A stretch of DNA of 7,113 nt from DATIBL01 sp035457505. GTDB taxonomy: Bacteria; Patescibacteriota; Minisyncoccia; Phycocordibacterales; UBA6899. The notes beneath the pieces were generated by a model, which saw nothing but the letters and a program-made list of their open reading frames with translations, made no database searches and was not told the DNA's origin. The position numbers and the translations under genes were made by a program. The stretch spans positions 1 through 7,113 of the forward strand of contig DATIBL010000052.1 of NCBI GenBank assembly GCA_035457505.1, read 5' to 3'. Positions 1 through 4,908 of the stretch are shown one piece after another (the first letter of the stretch is position 1; each line of letters begins with the position of its first letter).

Positions 1-826
1 TCAGCTTCGGGAGATCCGGCTCCGGGAAATACCGATAGTCGTTGGCATTTTCCTTGCGACGCTGCGCGAAGGTCTTTCCCGCGTTCTCGTCCCACCCGCG
101 CGTCTCTTGTATGATCTTCTCTCCGCGCGCGAGTACTTCGGCATGCCGCTTCAACTCGAAGCGGATCGCATCGTGCACGGACTTGAACGAGTTCAAATTC
201 TTGACTTCGACTTTGGTGCCAAATTCCTTGGTCTTCGAGATCGAGATGTTCGCCTCGACGCGCATCTGTCCTTTTTCCATGTTCGCCTCAGATGCACCGA
301 GCGTACGGAGCAAAAGCTGGAGTTCCTTTGCAAAACGGACCGCGGTGTCGGCATCATGGATGACCGGTTCCGTGACGAGCTCCATGAGCGGCACGCCCGC
401 GCGATTGTAATCGACGAGCGTGTAGGCGCCGCGATCATGGCGCGACGATCCGGTATCCTCCTCGAGATGGATGCGCGTCAGATCGACTCCGCGGATCGAT
501 CCGCCCGAGACGATCGGGTATTTATATTGCGTGATCTGGTAGCCCTTCGGAATGTCGGGATAGAAATAGTTCTTGCGATCGAATTCGGTGAAATCCGCGA
601 TGGTCCCGCTCACCGCGTGGCCGATCCGGATCATATGCCGAAGTGCCTCTTTGTTGATGACCGGCAACGTTCCGGGCTGAGCCGTGCACACCGGGCAAAT
701 ATTCCAATTCGGCCGCTCCTCATCAGGATCGTTCTTGCAGCGGCAAAACATCTTGGTCAGCGTCTTGAGTTCGGCGTGAATCTCAAGGCCGATTGTTGCG
801 GTATAGCCTTCCATTTCGTGAAGCAT
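1..826 (-). CDS. gatB: Aspartyl/glutamyl-tRNA(Asn/Gln) amidotransferase subunit B, 3' end outside the window
   Basis: GatB is the tRNA-binding kinase subunit of the GatCAB complex. The complex converts misacylated Glu-tRNA(Gln) and Asp-tRNA(Asn) to Gln- and Asn-tRNA in the cytoplasm, using ATP and ammonia channelled from GatA. The 275 residues present read in one open frame and carry the family signatures in order: IGLEIHAEL (12-20), a four-cysteine zinc site (C28, C30, C44, C47; the second pair in CPVC), the RIHLEEDTG segment (118-126), VDYNRAGVPLMELVTEP (138-154) and DYRYFPEPDL near the window edge. Family members are usually about 470-500 residues, so the rest of the catalytic region and the C-terminal tail domains lie outside. 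The start is uncertain: ATG at 826 is used here, but ATG at 814 gives the more usual family N terminus (MEGYTATIGLEIH). Neither has a Shine-Dalgarno site. gatC and gatA are not next to it; the upstream neighbour is divergent. Confidence 0.96.
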   Translation of the reverse strand, partial: MLHEMEGYTATIGLEIHAELKTLTKMFCRCKNDPDEERPNWNICPVCTAQPGTLPVINKEALRHMIRIGHAVSGTIADFTEFDRKNYFYPDIPKGYQITQYKYPIVSGGSIRGVDLTRIHLEEDTGSSRHDRGAYTLVDYNRAGVPLMELVTEPVIHDADTAVRFAKELQLLLRTLGASEANMEKGQMRVEANISISKTKEFGTKVEVKNLNSFKSVHDAIRFELKRHAEVLARGEKIIQETRGWDENAGKTFAQRRKENANDYRYFPEPDLPKL

Positions 827-904
827 AGCATAGGACGCATAGCGCGAAAACTCTGGAGCCGCAGGGTGTCCGGATGAGCTCCAAACTTGCAGGAGGGCCA
901 AAAC
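827..904. other. Divergent intergenic gap between gatB and the thioredoxin-like gene
   Basis: This gap of 78 bases should hold the promoters of both flanking genes. I see no convincing -35/-10 pair on either strand. The closest is a weak TATGCT on the minus strand (832 to 827) directly before the gatB start, with no -35 match. The only clear element is the ribosome binding site at 891-897 on the plus strand. The plus promoter may lie inside the start of gatB. Confidence 0.4.
891..897 (+). promoter_or_regulatory. Strong Shine-Dalgarno site of the thioredoxin-like gene
   Basis: AGGAGGG lies 7 bases before the ATG at 905, an almost perfect anti-16S match at good spacing. It argues for a start at 905. 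A second site, GGAGG at 931-935, sits 5 bases before an in-frame ATG at 941, so two starts are possible. Confidence 0.75.
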
Positions 905-1315
905 ATGCTAAGACCAGTATGGAATACCCCGGAGGCTCCCATGCCGGCGCTCTCCTTTGTTCGAAAAACGCTCCTCGTATGCGCCCTCGCACTCCCCTTC
1001 GCGAGCTTTGCCGAAGCGCCGGAATCCGCGCTCGCCCGATGCCTGACCGAAAAGGGCGCGACGCTCTATGTCGCCGACTGGTGCCCGTACTGCAATCGCC
1101 TTCTCGACGACTTCGGACCGTCGGCGACGCAACTTCGGATCACGCACTGCTTCGACGATCGCTCCGACGCCGCGGCATGCGAGAAGTTCAACCTCCCTGG
1201 AGTTCCGATCTTCCTCATGCCGGACCCCGAGAATCCGAAGAAAATGGTTCGGCTCGTGGGTTACGCCTCGATGCGCTCGATCGCCGAATGGAGCGGCTGC
1301 GAGGACCGTGAATAA
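905..1315 (+). CDS. Exported thioredoxin-fold protein with a CPYC active site
   Basis: This is a 136-residue protein with an N-terminal export signal and a thioredoxin/glutaredoxin-like domain. A basic stretch (R20, K21) is followed by a hydrophobic core (about 22-36) that ends in ASFA-EAP, a plausible signal-peptidase site, so the mature part should act outside the membrane. The active site WCPYC (C60, C63) follows a beta strand, and GVPIF supplies the cis-proline (P101). Further cysteines at 46, 82, 92 and 132 match the pattern I know from the thioredoxin domain attached to some bacterial VKOR proteins (a cysteine ahead of the strand, CxxC, C...C, then a terminal GC). Here there is no VKOR membrane domain. 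A role in extracytoplasmic disulfide exchange is inferred. A start at 941 with its own GGAGG would give 124 residues and a more compact signal peptide; 905 is preferred for its stronger site. It ends at a hairpin shared with the convergent peroxiredoxin. Confidence 0.85.
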   Translation: MLRPVWNTPEAPMPALSFVRKTLLVCALALPFASFAEAPESALARCLTEKGATLYVADWCPYCNRLLDDFGPSATQLRITHCFDDRSDAAACEKFNLPGVPIFLMPDPENPKKMVRLVGYASMRSIAEWSGCEDRE

Positions 1316-1319
1316 ATAC

Positions 1320-1356
1320 ATGACCCCTTCCGATCTGGAAGAGGTCATTTTCATTT
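1320..1356. terminator. Bidirectional hairpin terminator between convergent genes
   Basis: An 11-bp stem with one C/A mismatch pairs 1320-1331 with 1337-1348 around a 5-base loop. On the plus strand it is followed by TTTTCATTT and ends the thioredoxin-like gene, 4 bases after its stop. On the minus strand the sequence after the stem is a weaker T-rich run, which could serve the peroxiredoxin gene coming from the other side. Confidence 0.85.
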
Positions 1357-1370
1357 CGAGCGCTGCTCTC

Positions 1371-1955
1371 TTATTTGGCCAGATCCTCGAGCACACAGAC
1401 CGCATGCCCTTCGGGTTTGACCTTGGCGTACACGCGAACGATCTTTCCGTCGGGACCGATCACGAACGTCGTACGCTCAATGCCCATGTAAGTATTTCCG
1501 TACATGGATTTCTCTTTCCAGACCCCGTATGCCTCGGCGGCACGATGGTCGGGATCAGCAAGAAGCGGGAACATGATCGCTTCTTTTGCAATGAATTTCT
1601 CATGCGAGGGAATCGAGTCTGGGCTCACGCCATAGATACGCACCTGCTTTCCGGAAAATCGCTTTGCAAGTGCGGAAAATTCGTGCGCCTCGATCGTACA
1701 CCCCGAGGTCATATCCTTCGGATAGAAATAGAGCACGACCATTTTTCCGGCAAGATCGGAGAGTGCGACCGTTTTTCCTTCGGTCGACGCGAGCGCGAAG
1801 CTCGGTGCACGATCTCCCACACGAAGCGGAGCGGACCCGTTCATGGCGCGCGGTTTGGCTACAACAACCTTCTTTTTTGTCGGCTTCTTTGCCACCTTCG
1901 GCGCTGCGCGCTTCGATCCCGTCGCTCTCTTTTTCTTCGCAGCTGTACTCGGCAT
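1371..1955 (-). CDS. bcp: Bcp/PrxQ-type peroxiredoxin with a lysine-rich N-terminal tail
   Basis: This is a thiol peroxidase that reduces hydrogen peroxide and organic hydroperoxides, 194 residues long. The core (about 39-194) has the AhpC/TSA fold: FYPKDMTSGCTIE contains the peroxidatic C86 with its conserved Pro/Thr pocket, followed by GVSPDS, FPLLAD and the RTTFVIGPDG strand with R161. Canonical Bcp proteins have a resolving cysteine five residues after the peroxidatic one; here that place is H91. The only other cysteine is C187 near the C terminus, so it works either as a 1-Cys enzyme or with an unusual partner. Residues 5-36 carry 14 Lys/Arg among Ala, Pro, Val and Thr, like a histone H1 tail, and have no place in the usual roughly 155-residue family. 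No Shine-Dalgarno is visible. The start at 1955 is chosen because the promoter lies just upstream and the tail stays open with plausible codons. A start at 1844 (M38) would give a canonical-length protein. Confidence 0.92.
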   Translation of the reverse strand: MPSTAAKKKRATGSKRAAPKVAKKPTKKKVVVAKPRAMNGSAPLRVGDRAPSFALASTEGKTVALSDLAGKMVVLYFYPKDMTSGCTIEAHEFSALAKRFSGKQVRIYGVSPDSIPSHEKFIAKEAIMFPLLADPDHRAAEAYGVWKEKSMYGNTYMGIERTTFVIGPDGKIVRVYAKVKPEGHAVCVLEDLAK

Positions 1956-1983
1956 AGCGATAAATGTTCGGAGAATAATCCTG

Positions 1984-1992
1984 ATCATACCA
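1984..1992 (-). promoter_or_regulatory. Extended -10 promoter of the peroxiredoxin gene
   Basis: On the minus strand TGG-TATGAT reads as an extended -10 (TGn plus a 5/6 match to TATAAT). No good -35 is visible, which is common for extended -10 promoters. Transcription would begin near 1977, about 22 bases before the ATG at 1955. An in-frame ATG at 1988 lies inside this element and is therefore unlikely to be used. Confidence 0.5.
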
Positions 1993-2009
1993 CGCGCTCG
2001 GCGAACTGC

Positions 2010-2038
2010 TTGATTCATTGCAGTGCTTCCACTATGAT
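2010..2038 (+). promoter_or_regulatory. Sigma-70-type promoter of the unrecognised 123-residue gene
   Basis: TTGATT (2010-2015, 4/6 match to TTGACA) and TATGAT (2033-2038, 5/6 match to TATAAT) are separated by exactly 17 bases. The predicted transcript starts near 2045, giving a leader of about 19 bases that contains the ribosome binding site. Confidence 0.65.
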
Positions 2039-2049
2039 CGTTCCGGATG

Positions 2050-2057
2050 AAAGGAGG
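2050..2057 (+). promoter_or_regulatory. Strong Shine-Dalgarno site deciding the start at 2064
   Basis: AAAGGAGG, with GGAGG ending 6 bases before the ATG at 2064. The reading frame is open far upstream, through the antisense of the peroxiredoxin gene. This site, together with the promoter at 2010-2038, is what fixes the start. Confidence 0.8.
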
Positions 2058-2063
2058 GTGACC

Positions 2064-2435
2064 ATGTCCCCCATCGAAGAAAAGCTTGTTCGTGCGGAGC
2101 GCATGATCTCGGAAGCCACGAATCTTTTTGAGGAAGCAGCAGATGATATCCAAGGACTTCTCACGGATGTCATGCGGCAATTCAATGCCGAAAAGGGTGC
2201 GCACCGCCCCTGCACGGTCCTCTCGGCAAAGCCCGTTCTTGCGATCACTAGCAACGAGCCTCGTATCACGATCCACATTACACTCGGTGATCTTGATACA
2301 CAGAAGCCGATCTCCGTCAGCGACCCGGATATGCGGGATCACCTCGCCTTCCAAATCGAAGGGATCCTCCGTGAGATCTCAGGACCTCTCGGATCATCGG
2401 TTGCTCTAGCGATCGTCGACAGGAACGTGGAATAG
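2064..2435 (+). CDS. Unrecognised 123-residue cytoplasmic protein
   Basis: I do not recognise this protein. It has no signal peptide, no membrane segment and a single cysteine (C50). Residues 1-45 look like a charged, mostly acidic amphipathic helix (EEKLVRAERMISEA, then LFEEAADDIQGLLTDVM). It is followed by what appear to be beta strands around 50-75 (VLAITS, ITIHITLGD), a helix at about 92-106 (FQIEGILREIS) and a final strand SVALAIVDR. The overall look is a small helix plus alpha/beta domain, perhaps oligomeric through the N-terminal helix. That it is a real gene rests on the good promoter, strong ribosome binding site and a terminator 11 bases past the stop. It is a single-gene transcript, divergent from the peroxiredoxin and convergent with obg, so the neighbours give little clue to its job. 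Confidence 0.8.
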   Translation: MSPIEEKLVRAERMISEATNLFEEAADDIQGLLTDVMRQFNAEKGAHRPCTVLSAKPVLAITSNEPRITIHITLGDLDTQKPISVSDPDMRDHLAFQIEGILREISGPLGSSVALAIVDRNVE

Positions 2436-2446
2436 CCCGACAGTCT

Positions 2447-2476
2447 AAAACACGCCGTTTCTCACGGCGCGTTTTT
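2447..2476 (+). terminator. Rho-independent terminator of the 123-residue gene
   Basis: CGCCGT (2453-2458) pairs with ACGGCG (2464-2469) around the loop TTCTC. The stem can be lengthened past one mismatch by a C-G pair and A-T pairs, and it is followed by TTTTT at 2472-2476. The A-run at 2447-2450 could make it partly active in the other direction. Confidence 0.85.
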
Positions 2477-2503
2477 CATTTCCGAGATCCGATATCTGCG
2501 AAC

Positions 2504-2543
2504 AAAACCTCACGAACAAAGAAGTTTCTCCTTTGTGGAGGTT
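2504..2543 (-). terminator. Hairpin terminator after obg
   Basis: Immediately past the obg stop codon, a 9-bp stem (2516-2524 with 2528-2536, one G-T pair on the minus strand, 3-base loop) is nested inside an outer 6-bp stem (2506-2511 with 2538-2543). On the minus strand it runs into TTTTGTT. It lies back to back with the terminator at 2447-2476, so both convergent transcripts have their own stop. Confidence 0.65.
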
Positions 2544-3523
2544 CACCCCTCTGCGCGCTTGCGCAGGAGCTTCACCAGTTCGTCCGCAAAATTTTTCACC
2601 GACACATCGTCGAGAATCGTAATGGCGAAGACGGGCTTACCGTGTTTTTCCATTTTTTTCTTGGCCTTTGCGATCGTCGCATCGTCCACGCAGTCGGTCT
2701 TCGTGAGCACGATGATCTCATCCTTCTCGGCAAGCTCGTCGCTGTATGCAGTTAGCTCTGCGCGGATCGCCTGATAGGCCGCTTCGACATCCTCGTTCTC
2801 AAGCGAGATCAGATGCGCGATCATCTTCGTCCGCTTGATGTGCCGAAGAAATTTGTGCCCGAGGCCCTTTCCTTCTGATGCTCCTTCGATCAATCCAGGG
2901 ATATCCGCGAGGATGAATCCATAGAACGCACCGAGATTCGGTTCGAGCGTCGTGAACTGATATGCACCGATCTTTGCGCTCGCGTTCGTGAGCGCATTCA
3001 ACAGAGACGATTTTCCCGCGTTCGGATATCCCGCGAATCCGACATCCACGACAAGCTGGAGCTCGATATAGAAGTCTCCCTCTTCCGCCGGCTTCCCGAG
3101 CGTATGCTTTTCCGGCGCGCGGTGTGTCGGACTTTTGAAATGCTCGTTTCCGAGTCCGCCTGCCCCGCCCGAGAGGATCAGAACTTTTTCTTCTTCCGAA
3201 AGCACCTGGACAATTTTTCCAGTGTCAAGATTCTTCACGATCGATCCGATCGGCAGCGGAAGAACGAGATCCTCGCCATTCTTGCCGTGCATCGAATCGC
3301 GCATCCCGCTTCCGCCGTCCTCTGCGCGGAACGCCTTTTCATGCCGATATTTGAAAAGCAGTCCGAGGTCGCGCGAACCGACCACATAGACGTTGCCGCC
3401 TCTTCCTCCGTCTCCGCCCGACGGACCGCCGAATTCCCTTGCCTTTTCATGACGAAAACGGACGACGCCGTCGCCGCCCTTCCCTGCACGGATATGAATA
3501 GTCAGTTCGTCGATGAATGCCAT
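2543..3523 (-). CDS. obgE: Obg-family ribosome-assembly GTPase
   Basis: Obg is a GTPase that binds the large ribosomal subunit during its maturation and links growth to nucleotide levels. The protein has 326 residues. The glycine-rich Obg fold occupies about 1-158, with the repeated motifs GKGGDGVVRFRHEK, GGPSGGDGGRGGNV and GGAGGLGNEHF. The G domain follows: G1 GYPNAGKSS (165-173), G2 FTTLEPNLG (190-198), G3 DIPGLIEGA (207-215) and G4 TKTD (274-277), where many relatives have NKxD. The usual SA of G5 is not obvious; the matching place reads AITILDD (300-306). It ends right after the G domain and has no C-terminal OCT domain, as in many shorter bacterial Obg proteins. It is the last gene of a three-gene run: 9 bases separate its ATG from the upstream stop, which favours translational coupling. 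Only a weak TAGG is seen as a ribosome binding site. Confidence 0.96.
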   Translation of the reverse strand: MAFIDELTIHIRAGKGGDGVVRFRHEKAREFGGPSGGDGGRGGNVYVVGSRDLGLLFKYRHEKAFRAEDGGSGMRDSMHGKNGEDLVLPLPIGSIVKNLDTGKIVQVLSEEEKVLILSGGAGGLGNEHFKSPTHRAPEKHTLGKPAEEGDFYIELQLVVDVGFAGYPNAGKSSLLNALTNASAKIGAYQFTTLEPNLGAFYGFILADIPGLIEGASEGKGLGHKFLRHIKRTKMIAHLISLENEDVEAAYQAIRAELTAYSDELAEKDEIIVLTKTDCVDDATIAKAKKKMEKHGKPVFAITILDDVSVKNFADELVKLLRKRAEG

Positions 3524-3532
3524 GGGGGAAGC

Positions 3533-4423
3533 CTATGTGTTCAGGGCCTTTTGCGCAAGGGCAAGCGCGCCATCACGAGAACGGGCGACGGCCACATATC
3601 GCTTATTGTGACAAAACAGGGCATCGAGAACGCCTGTTGCTTCTGCAAGCTGGCCGTCGACCAAGCCTGCCCACGCTTCAGGAAGACTCTTTCGATTTCC
3701 AAAACTATGCACGTCGGTACGTACGCATTCGACCTCCCAGCCAGTATTCTGATGCTTCGGCTTGACCACATAGAGTGGCTCAGGAAATTTTGCGAGCGCT
3801 TCGTGCCATGGATATTGTCCGTCGAGTTCGATCAATCGCTTATCGGGCGCTGCATGGTATGCCGCCTCGACGAGCAAATATCCGGCAAGCTTGTCTGTTT
3901 CCTGGCGGATCTCGCGCTCGAGCAGTCTACGCATAAATGCGACAAGCTCCATGAACGGGACATCCTGCCCCTCGCCTTCCTTCCATGTCGGACGATAGGC
4001 CATCACGACATTGTGCAAAAGATACGGATGCAAACCAGGACGGACTGTCTGATAGACCTCCACGCCATTGTCCCCCATGTCGATCGGCCACACGATCTTC
4101 CGCTCGATCGCCTGCGCCACCTCAGGGGAACCCGCGATCGCTTCGCCGAAATGCTTCCACACGAGCCCAAACGAAGAATACGGCACGCCATCGCGCTCTC
4201 CTGCACCGCCCTTCTGGTGATGGTCATAGCGATTGATCGCAGGATCATACACCATCCCGACATCGACAACGTAGTCGCCCGTCTTGATCACTTCGGGATC
4301 GCGCGTACGGACAACCTCATAGGGCTTCCCATCAAAATACAGTTCCAGAGAAGCGACAGCCAAAAGCTCGTCGGCATGGAATGTTCCGGAATGGGTCACG
4401 ATACGGATCTTCTTTTCAGGCAT
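3533..4423 (-). CDS. MYG1/UPF0160-family DHH-like metal-dependent hydrolase
   Basis: This 296-residue protein belongs to the MYG1 (GAMM1, UPF0160) family, best known from eukaryotes, where MYG1 is reported as a 3'-5' RNA exonuclease; it also occurs in scattered bacteria. The fold is related to DHH phosphoesterases. The motifs are intact: THSGTFHADE (10-19), VDVG (53-56), YDP followed by NRYDHHQ (64-70, the metal-binding DHH), SSFGLVW (83-89), the D..DNG motif at 115-120, and the C-terminal CHNKRYVAVARSRDGALALA block (271-290). Length is close to the family norm. No signal peptide is present, so it should be cytoplasmic. It starts 30 bases after the upstream membrane-protein gene and ends 9 bases before obg, so it is probably co-transcribed with both. 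No Shine-Dalgarno is visible before the ATG at 4423. Its bacterial substrate is unknown; the link to Obg suggests, but does not show, a role in RNA or nucleotide turnover. Confidence 0.93.
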   Translation of the reverse strand: MPEKKIRIVTHSGTFHADELLAVASLELYFDGKPYEVVRTRDPEVIKTGDYVVDVGMVYDPAINRYDHHQKGGAGERDGVPYSSFGLVWKHFGEAIAGSPEVAQAIERKIVWPIDMGDNGVEVYQTVRPGLHPYLLHNVVMAYRPTWKEGEGQDVPFMELVAFMRRLLEREIRQETDKLAGYLLVEAAYHAAPDKRLIELDGQYPWHEALAKFPEPLYVVKPKHQNTGWEVECVRTDVHSFGNRKSLPEAWAGLVDGQLAEATGVLDALFCHNKRYVAVARSRDGALALAQKALNT

Positions 4424-4453
4424 GAAGGATGGTTGAAGGAATAAATAATAGAA

Positions 4454-4840
4454 CTAGTCGTCCTCTCGCACATCTCCCACTTTCCCGTCAGCGCCAAGGA
4501 AAAAACGATTCCCGACAGCCGACACAGCAGAGACGATCACCGACGCGAGCACGGCCCACCAGAAATGATCGACGGAAAACTCGTTAACGATGATCGTTGC
4601 GAGCCAGAACACGAACCCATTTACCACAAGTGCGAACAGTCCGAGCGTGAGGATCGTAATGGGGAACGTGAGAAGTTTCAGGATCGGGCGCAGCGTCACA
4701 TTCAAGATCCCGAGGGCAAGCGCTCCGAGAAGTGCGGTCTGGAAATCCGGCACATGCACGCCCGGCAGCGCCCACGCGACGAAAAAGATCGCGAGCGCGA
4801 TCACAAGCCATTTGACCGTCCAGGTGGCAAGCATGTTCAT
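4454..4840 (-). CDS. YvlD-like small integral membrane protein (phage-holin 4_2 superfamily)
   Basis: This 128-residue protein has four predicted membrane segments: about 10-27, 35-50, 56-85 (long, with a polar break around N74) and 92-110. The core sequence LGILNVTLRPILKLLTFPIT followed by ILTLGLFALVVNG is the recognisable signature of the YvlD/Phage_holin_4_2 family (PF04020). Members are small cytoplasmic-membrane proteins of unknown biochemical role; despite the family name there is no sign of phage here. The C-terminal tail (GADGKVGDVREDD) is acidic and soluble. It heads the operon with the MYG1-family and obg genes. The first ATG at 4840 is followed two codons later by another at 4834. 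No Shine-Dalgarno is present, and the promoter at 4847-4855 would place the transcript start on or next to the ATG. Confidence 0.92.
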   Translation of the reverse strand: MNMLATWTVKWLVIALAIFFVAWALPGVHVPDFQTALLGALALGILNVTLRPILKLLTFPITILTLGLFALVVNGFVFWLATIIVNEFSVDHFWWAVLASVIVSAVSAVGNRFFLGADGKVGDVREDD

Positions 4841-4846
4841 GCAACA

Positions 4847-4855
4847 ATTCTAGCA
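4847..4855 (-). promoter_or_regulatory. Extended -10 promoter of the YvlD-MYG1-Obg operon, probably leaderless
   Basis: On the minus strand TGC-TAGAAT is a TGn-extended -10 with a 5/6 match to TATAAT. Only 6 bases separate it from the ATG at 4840, so transcription would begin at the start codon itself. A weak -35 (TGGAAA, 4877 to 4872, 4/6) lies 19 bases upstream. The terminator of the preceding gene lies just beyond, consistent with a fresh transcription unit. Confidence 0.55.
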
Positions 4856-4882
4856 CGCCGGACCGGCGAGTTTTCCACCCCG

Positions 4883-4908
4883 AAAATCCCGCGCGGGCGG
4901 GCTATTTT
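4883..4908 (-). terminator. GC-rich hairpin terminator after the dehydrogenase gene
   Basis: On the minus strand CCCGC (4901-4897) pairs with GCGGG (4892-4888) around CCGC. Flanking AAAAT on one side can pair with ATTTT on the other, which lengthens the stem. It begins right at the dehydrogenase stop codon (4904-4902). The T-run is short (ATTTTC), so termination may be partial and some read-through into the next operon is possible. Confidence 0.6.

Noticed and set aside
107..877. A 256-codon plus-strand open frame over gatB
   Set aside because: Antisense to a gene with clear GatB motifs, and arginine-rich shadow composition with no recognisable domain.
1484..1507. Inverted repeat CCATGTA/TACATGG with a 10-base spacer
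   Set aside because: It lies inside bcp and is explained by the codons of MYGNTYM; no regulatory context.
1068..2063. Plus-strand frame open for 332 codons upstream of and in frame with the 123-residue gene
   Set aside because: It runs antisense through the thioredoxin/bcp region and a terminator. The promoter at 2010-2038 and the ribosome binding site at 2050-2057 place the real start at 2064.
3714..3725. GGTACGTAC palindrome
   Set aside because: Lies within MYG1 coding sequence, is short and single-copy, with no sign of an operator or recombination site.
3104..4444. A 446-codon open frame on the plus strand across obg and the MYG1 gene
   Set aside because: It is antisense to two genes with complete family motifs. 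Its own translation shows no domain, and it crosses the boundary between the two genes. It is a by-product of codon bias in GC-rich DNA.
4454..4840. Possible prophage remnant because of the holin-family membrane protein
   Set aside because: The family name is historical. The protein is YvlD-like, and there are no lysin, integrase or other phage genes nearby.
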